Source: Neoscytalidium dimidiatum
Taxonomy: Eukaryota > Ascomycota > Dothideomycetes > Botryosphaeriales > Botryosphaeriaceae
Assembly: GCA_037367355.1 (NCBI GenBank)
Contig: CM074705.1
Coordinates: forward strand, 1-64,000
Reading direction: 5' to 3'
DNA length: 64,000 bases
The translations under genes and the position numbers were made by a program. The notes under the pieces are model-generated. The model saw only the letters and a list, made by a program, of their open reading frames with translations, ran no database searches and was not told the DNA's origin. This document shows, piece after piece, positions 57,848 to 64,000 of this stretch (positions are counted from its first letter, which is position 1; each line of letters opens with the position of its first letter).

Positions 57848-58590
57848 CTAGAGAGTGCTTCCCCTTACAGCTTTAGCTGTGGGATTGGGGCTGTCCATGC
57901 CTGCATAGGGACTCGCATGATTCTCTTCCAACCAGAGCTTCTCAACTTCGGACCCGGTCGTAGGCAGATACATGCCATTAATCTTGCTGAACTCCCTAGG
58001 GCTTTCAGTCACATGATATTCCCAGTCAAATCCTTTTTCGGCAACGTAGGGTTTCAACGCGTTGTCGACCTGAGAGAGTCAGCTTGGACTGTCTAGTACA
58101 TCATATGTGTAGTATGGATCAAAAGGCGCAGTGCTAAACTGAAATCAATACCTTTGTAAAGAAACGCTTCTGTATATCCTCGGTTTCCATCACCCGAGCG
58201 ATATGATCGAAGCAGACCCTGATCATCGGTTTCTCGTTGGGGTCGGCATTTCCGCGTTCATCACTGCGGCCACCGACGAAGATGTAATCGTCTGGCAGCG
58301 GGATGAAGAGCACGATAACGTAGAAAGCCGGCAATCCAGCGGAGGTGTAAATGCGGGTGATCTGTTGGACAATCCAATGGTTAGGATAATCAGACTGAGA
58401 ATCATTGTGTATCATTCTTAAAGGTTTGCTGAGGAGGGGTTCTGAGCAGCTCCGACAACAAGCCCATTCCGGACACGCAATACTGCCAACTGAGAACTGT
58501 GATGGCGCTTACATTATCGGCAAGGCCTTTCCGATCTTTGGGGTCCGTGAACGAGCGCGAACTAGGGTGATAAATGCGAATAAGAGGCAT
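57848..58590 (-). CDS. Tautomerase-superfamily protein (cis-CaaD-like)
   Basis: A 169-residue protein is encoded by three exons: 58590-58513, 58361-58152 and 58069-57848, with introns of 151 and 82 nt. It starts MPLIRIYHPSSRSF, so after methionine removal the N-terminal proline is available as the catalytic Pro1 of the superfamily. LPAFYVIVLFIPLPDD, FVGGRSDERG and RVCFDHIARVM are typical of fungal cis-3-chloroacrylic-acid-dehalogenase-like tautomerases. The C-terminal extension (WEYHVTESPREFSKINGMYLP) is also found in such fungal members. The physiological substrate is unknown. It borders an SDR pseudogene, a small accessory patch between NOP7 and MSH6. Confidence 0.85.
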
Positions 58591-60003
58591 CGTTGCTTTC
58601 AGTCTGAATAGAAACTTAGTCTCACTGTGCCTGTCGATTGTGGCGTCCGACGAGAGTATTTGTATCGAATCGGGTGGGAAAACGATTCCAAGTGATGATG
58701 CTGAGATTAATGATCGGATACCGCGGGCAAATCGTCTCGTTTTCCTCCGCAAGAGGACATCCAGTGAAAATACGACCTCGGTCGTTGAATGTTCAATACT
58801 ACTGATCGAGGACCCCACATTAACGAAACATCATTGCGTCACCCACGACCTCGTGTCAGCATTCAGAGGAGTGCATGCAGTTGAAGGGGGGCTAATCGCT
58901 ACCGCTCTATTCTTCATAAAGCCCTCAGTTTAAGATACCTTTATGAGTTTTAAGGGGATGGATGAGCTCTCTAGTGTAGTTGGAGATAGATAGGACTTTG
59001 CGTAGGAGCATTTCTCAAGAAGGATTAGGATACTGTAGTGTGAATTTTGATATGTTAAAACTAGACTCCGCGGTGGATTCTGGCCTGCCTTGCACTTCCG
59101 CTAACGCCCCACGACCATGCGTGTGCTCAGGTCATGGTTGTACAGCAGTATATGCTCCATGCATAGATCTGGAGACCATTCAATGTCAGTTCTTGAGAGC
59201 TTACATGTGAACTGAGGAATCCATGTTGACCAGTTCGTCCTGCTCAAAATATCAAAGAGCTCTCATCAAAGTCAGTCCCATGATGCACTTTCTTTCCTCC
59301 TGTGTGAGCGTACGCTGCCAACGGGAATGCCAAACCGTTTTCCCATGATCTCAAATACTAAGCACAGCGGTTTTGGCTCTTGGATACCGTCATGGCCGGC
59401 AGCGACAAACAGATCCACGAAATTTACAGCCGGTCTAATGATGGTTTCGCAGCCTTTGAAGGCCTATAAGATTTTTCGCTCGTTTAAAGAGATGTCGGCG
59501 GTGGCCATTGAGAAGGAACGTCTGCTTGATGATGAAACTGCTCTCAGGATCCTTTATGTCAAAGGCTATACAGTTGGATGAGAGTGTATTATGTTTGAGC
59601 TTGTAAACTCCTTTCTTTTACCGTTAGGAAGCATCGCTATGATCAATCATCTTCATCTTCCTCCAGTTCTGGGGCGCCGACATTTGCGCACTACCGCGTG
59701 GTTATATAGACAGCTGGATGATCGATTTGGGGAAGTAGTAGACGGTGGTGAGATGAAGGCGACACCGAGTGTGTGAACGGAGAACATTGCTACGAGTGGC
59801 TAGCAAGCGTCCGTGTGATGCACACTGTTTGGGTCTTCTTGGCCCCGTGAGGCTTCCAAGCGAGTAGTAACGCCACTGGGTCAAGATGTCGGAGTATTAG
59901 AATTTGACTCTCGGCTTCCGTCCATTACCCCAAATTTCCAGGAAATCCCCATTGGGACTCGCAGTCTTTCAAACTAGCGCTTCCATTCATCCCCAGCCTC
60001 TAG
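58591..60003. other. Gene-poor interval
   Basis: About 1.4 kb have only short ORFs without family features, including an 84-codon ORF at 59327-59581. It could contain remnants of a lost gene, but nothing can be identified. Confidence 0.4.
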
Positions 60004-61101
60004 TCATGGAGGCAGGCATCGGCGACAGTGCTTCGTCCATTGCATCCTCCCTATCTTCTTCGCCTCCTGGCACCTTCGAGCTGCATCCTGAATCGCCTTT
60101 TCGCGCTCTTCATCCCAATCATCCATACAGCAAGCGTACACCACGGGCAGCGTGGCACAATTCCATCTCCTGGTCTCCGCATTCCAGTAAAGCGGACCCT
60201 CTGACGCCCGGCACCCGCATCGCCATGCTCCATTTTCCTCATCGAATTCCTTCCGAGGCCCGTCGTCCCAAAAAAGAGCACCGGAGTCGGCGCACGGCTC
60301 GAAATCGCCGTCTTTCCGCACGGCGCTCATCTCCCTGTAGCCCCACAGCCGGCGCAGCGCATCCGGAGATATCGGCGTGTATGGTGTGGCGGAAGTGAGA
60401 CTGGAGCAAGGTTTGGATCTCGCTGCAGTGTCGCCGGAGTCGACATTGGTGTTAGGGACGGCTGGTGGAGTGGGGACGAGGGTACAGCACTGCGGACAGT
60501 TTAGAATGTGGACAGCGCACGGGCCTGGGTAAGGGTATAGATGCGGAAGGTAGTATGAGTAGAGGGACGGGATTGCTGGGACGGAGTGGGCGGAGGGTTC
60601 ATTAGAATGGAGAGAAGCGTGAGCGATTAGGAAGATAAGCTCGGTGGGTAGGCGTGAAGAGAGGGTCTTGTGGAGCCAGCTGTAGAAGATGCGGACAGAA
60701 GTGGTGTCGGAGACGAGCTGGTTTGTGCGTGGGAAGTAGGTGGTGTTGCCGAGAATGGAGGATGGTCGGGCGAAGGCTGCTGAATCTGGACTTTTAGCGC
60801 CGCTTCTCCTGCCATTTCTGTTGTCTTCGTTGAAGAGGGTGCGCAGATCGAGGTGGCCGTGGTGAGCCAGCCAGGCCTCGAGCGCTTCGGAAACGAGCTT
60901 GTTGTCGAGGTCCTGGGTTGGATCTGCATCCATTCTGGCCTCACCGTTGCCTGATGCGGAAGATACGCTAGTGGCCAGTATGGCCTCAGCTTCGGGAATC
61001 AGATGTGTGAGGCTGTGGACCAGCTGTTCGTTGTTTTCTGAGAATGACTGGGAAGCTTCTGGAGATGCACGATCCATCTCCTCGATATGGACAGAGTGCA
61101 T
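60004..61101 (-). CDS. Hypothetical Cys-containing protein
   Basis: This is an uninterrupted 365-residue frame. I do not recognise a family. The N-terminal 120 residues are acidic and partly helical (EALEAWLAHHGHLDLRTLF). The middle has YSWLHKTLSSRLPTELIFLI, a hydrophobic helix. The C-terminal half contains cysteine groups (HILNCPQCCTLV, WRCGCRASEG, CATLPVVYACCMDDW, HCRRCLPP) that could bind metal or form disulfides. It has no signal peptide. It is divergent from MSH6 across 772 bp. Frame length and composition favour a real gene, but an intron near either end is possible. Confidence 0.65.
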   Translation of the reverse strand: MHSVHIEEMDRASPEASQSFSENNEQLVHSLTHLIPEAEAILATSVSSASGNGEARMDADPTQDLDNKLVSEALEAWLAHHGHLDLRTLFNEDNRNGRRSGAKSPDSAAFARPSSILGNTTYFPRTNQLVSDTTSVRIFYSWLHKTLSSRLPTELIFLIAHASLHSNEPSAHSVPAIPSLYSYYLPHLYPYPGPCAVHILNCPQCCTLVPTPPAVPNTNVDSGDTAARSKPCSSLTSATPYTPISPDALRRLWGYREMSAVRKDGDFEPCADSGALFWDDGPRKEFDEENGAWRCGCRASEGPLYWNAETRRWNCATLPVVYACCMDDWDEEREKAIQDAARRCQEAKKIGRMQWTKHCRRCLPP

Positions 61102-61873
61102 TGTGGCTAGATCAGAGACTTATACGGTTAGAAAAGCAAGGATAGTGGTGTATGCCTGGAGTCGCCGTTGCAACGCACAAGGGTCTTCCAATCTTTGGGC
61201 TTGAGGCGAGTCTGAGATGTGCAGTTGGAATCAAATAGTACATTTCACAAGTGTCATACGGTATTCGACGTGGCTGAGAGAGCTGTTGCTTGTAAAGCGG
61301 GGATCGGACGGTGTGCAACTCCAGGATACCGAGTGGAAGGAGCCGTGTAGCACATGAGTCATGCACAAGGCGTGCGTGGGCAGTGGAGGCAGTCGTCCAG
61401 ACGGATGCTTCCACTGCCACTGATGCTTCTGAGCCCGGCAGTGGCCGAGTCTTTCACGAGGACGTCCGTCTCGGCGATAATCGTCGTCTGCTACGTGTTG
61501 ATTGTCAGTGAGTCGCATTTCACAAAGCATACAATACTCGGCCGAAGATAGGTGAGAAACGGCAGGCGGCACGTGTCCTTCATGGCAGCAACAGTCGAAG
61601 CAGGCATCCGGGCCTGAGCGTCGCCTGGTCCACTGCACATTCACGTCAGGACGACTTCTTCCTCTCCACGATGCGGTGAGATGGAATGTTATCGAGAGTG
61701 GGGAGAAGAGAGAGCTTGGGCCGTCAAAACGCGACGCGACGCGGACCCCGGCCGTTGGCGCGTCACCCCGGTCGCGTCACACCAGACCCGTCCCCAAACT
61801 CCGTGCCACTGGCCTCGACCGCGTCGTCCTCTCCATCCTCCTCGGCCATTGCGCGTTCCATTGACGGGCCACA
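61102..61873. promoter_or_regulatory. Divergent promoter, hypothetical / MSH6, with CGCG boxes
   Basis: These 772 bp lie between divergent starts. At 61729-61744 three ACGCG units occur in tandem, followed by GGCGCGTCAC (about 61,758) and GTCGCGTCAC (about 61,771), 100-145 bp before the MSH6 ATG. They resemble MBF/MCB elements (core CGCG), which drive G1/S expression of DNA-repair genes in yeasts. Their function here is inferred. Confidence 0.45.
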
Positions 61874-64000
61874 ATGTCTACTCCCAAGCCCTCAGCCAAG
61901 GGCAAGAAGCTGACGCCCGCCGCCAATCAGAGGTCCATCCTGGGCTTCTTCCAGCGCAAGCCCGACTCCTCCACCAAGCCCACTGACGGCACTGCTCAAG
62001 AACCCAAGTCTTCTCCCACTCCGCTGCCTTCTCATTCTGCTCAGAAGGCGGCTTCTGCTTCTTCCAAGCCCTCCGTGAAGAGGGCATCACCCAATGCCTT
62101 GACCCCAGCTCCTAGCAGTGACCCCGTCGAGCCGTCCAGTCCCGTCCGCAGCGAGAGCCCCGACAATGGCAGGGATAAAGAGAACGGTCTGCCGTCTCCC
62201 CGCTCCTCTCCGAGTGTGGGTGCTGACGCGAGACCAGAAGGCCCCAATGCCCTCCACAAGGACAGCCCAACACGAAAGGTAGCTCTGCTTCCCCTGGCTT
62301 TTGTTTCTTTCGCTGACCTCGTCCAGTCGAAGAAGCAGGTCAACTATGCCGAGTCCGATGCCGAAAGTGATGACAAAGACGATGTGTTTAAGCCCGTCTC
62401 CGCCAACGGTGCCAACAAACGCGCTCTCAAGCGGAGGAAGATTGCTGCACTGGACGATTCCGACGGCGACGAGTTCGGCCCAGATGCTGTAGATGATGAC
62501 GATGACGATGAAGGTGAGTGCCTGGAATTTAGACCGTTTGAGTATGTCCTCACGAAAAGCAGAGATGGACGATTTTATCGTCCCCGATGACTCGGACGAA
62601 GAGCCGGTGTCCAAGAAGCGGAAGCGACCATCGGCAGCCTCTTCTCGCAAAACCTCCAAGCCCTCCTCGCCTCCCGTTCCCACTTCCCCTCTCGCTGAGG
62701 ACGATGATATTGTCATGGAAGGCAACTCCTCCTCTACTGCTCAGCAATGGCGCTTTGACCCGGACGACGTCAACTCGTCCGCCGTGCGCCCTCCGCCGAA
62801 GTCAACAAAGAAGAACGACGGCAAGACCAAGGAAAAGGCCTACAAGACGGAGCCGGAGCAGCGCTACACCTGGCTGGCAGAGATCCGTGATGCCGACAAG
62901 AATCCTCCAGGTCATCCTGACTATGACCCAAGAACTTTGTACATCCCGCCGGGTGCGTGGAACAAGTTTTCGCCCTTCGAAAAGCAGTACTGGGAGATCA
63001 AGTCTAAGTTCTGGGATACCATCGTCTTCTTCAAGAAGGGCAAGTTCTATGAGCTCTACGAAAATGACGCCACCGTTGGCCACCAGCTCTTTGATTTGAA
63101 GCTCACCGACCGCGTGAACATGCGCATGGTCGGTGTCCCGGAGTCGTCCCTGGACATGTGGGCCAACCAATTCGTCGCAAAGGGCTACAAGATCGCCAAG
63201 GTCGACCAAATGGAATCCGCGCTCGGCAAAGAAATGCGCGAACGCGGTGGTCCAGCAAAAAAAGAGGAGAAGATTATTCGCCGTGAGCTCTCGTCCGTGC
63301 TGACGTCCGGTACTCTCGTCGACGGAGCCATGCTGCAGGATGACATGTCTACCTACTGCGTGGCTATCAAGGAGGTTGACAGGGACAATCAGTCTGTCTT
63401 TGGCATAGCATTCGTCGATACCGCCACTGCTCAATTTCATCTCTGCGAGTTCGTCGACGACGCCGACATGACCAAGTTTGAGACCTTTGTGGCTCAGACT
63501 CGGCCAGGCGAGCTGCTCCTGGAGAAGTCTTGCATTTCCGCCAAGGCACTGCGCATCTTGAAGAACAACACCGGACCCACCACCATTTGGAACTACCTGA
63601 AGCCTGGCAAGGAGTTCTGGTCTGCTGACACCACGTCGCGAGAGATCGAGGCCAGCGACTATTTCGTGTCGCCCGATCAGGATAACATCGAGGCCTGGCC
63701 TACTGTGCTTAGGGATGCCCGAGAGAACCATGAGCTGGCCATGTCCGCCTTCGGTGCACTATTCCAGTATCTTCGTATGCTTAAGATCGAAAGAGACCTT
63801 GTCACCCTGGGCAACTTTGCCTGGTACGACCCGATCAGGAAAACTACCAGCCTTGTCCTGGACGGCCAGAGCCTGATCAATCTGGAAATCTTTGCCAACA
63901 GCTTTGATGGCGGTACTGAAGGCACACTGTTCTCCATGCTCAACCGGTGTATCACTCCCTTCGGCAAGCGCATGCTCAAGCAGTGGGTCTGCCACCCACT
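61874..64000 (+). CDS. MSH6: DNA mismatch repair protein MSH6, 5' part
   Basis: The first 676 residues of a MutS-homologue are present; the gene runs off the window. Exons are 61874-62278, 62327-62513 and from 62563 on, with introns of 48 and 49 nt. The N-terminus has a PCNA-binding box (QRSILGFF, about residues 19-26) and a long disordered linker. The mismatch-binding domain starts at YTWLAEIRDADKNPPGHPDYDPRTLYIPP and has the FxE motif in KKGKFYELYE (about 63,050), specific to MSH6 and MutS. Connector and lever regions follow (VDTATAQFHLCEF, FGKRMLKQWVCHPL). With MSH2 it forms MutS-alpha, which recognises base mismatches and small loops. The ATPase domain lies beyond base 64,000. Confidence 0.96.

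Overview
The window is genomic DNA of a filamentous ascomycete (Pezizomycotina). Genes are split by many 47-167 nt GT..AG introns, there are Ty3/Gypsy chromovirus retrotransposons, repeats carry the CpA-to-TpA signature of repeat-induced point mutation (RIP), and the gene set is typically fungal (Zn2Cys6 regulator, sugar-porter MFS, subtilisin, D-serine dehydratase-like enzyme, mitochondrial TyrRS, NOP7, PIG-U, MSH6). I cannot name the species. I saw no rRNA, tRNA or CRISPR.

1-14,090 is a transposon block of two ages. An old layer (2,057-6,606 and 13,108-14,090) is almost devoid of CA and TG dinucleotides: a fully RIP-mutated chromovirus whose reverse transcriptase, integrase and chromodomain can still be read through stops, a 0.5 kb tandem array, and the end of what looks like a RIP-mutated copia element. 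Two RIP-free copies of a second chromovirus sit in that layer: copy A (minus strand, cut by the window edge) and copy B (plus strand, 6,607-13,107). Copy B has two LTRs with different U3 halves, no matching target duplication, a self-priming type primer-binding site, and an antisense cysteine/coiled-coil reading frame.

14,091-35,540 is accessory chromosome: a divergent cyclase / 2-oxoglutarate dioxygenase pair, an alpha/beta hydrolase, a DUF427 protein, a D-serine dehydratase-like enzyme, a secreted subtilisin, a membrane-anchored cupredoxin protein, a broken DUF1996-WSC gene and a sugar transporter. 35,541-40,665 holds mitochondrial tyrosyl-tRNA synthetase divergent from a GH36 raffinose-synthase/alpha-galactosidase-like protein. 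41,528-48,846 looks like a small detoxification or metabolite module without a backbone enzyme: an NmrA-like pseudogene, a Zn2Cys6 regulator, a DHA1-type MFS pump and a P450.

49,317-64,000 is mostly housekeeping: a hypothetical acidic protein, a small Myb/SANT-like basic protein, PIG-U (GPI transamidase), NOP7/pescadillo (60S biogenesis), then a patch with an SDR pseudogene and an intact tautomerase, a hypothetical Cys-rich protein, and the 5' part of MSH6 (mismatch repair), which runs off the window. Exon boundaries were worked out by hand from splice signals and frame continuity.
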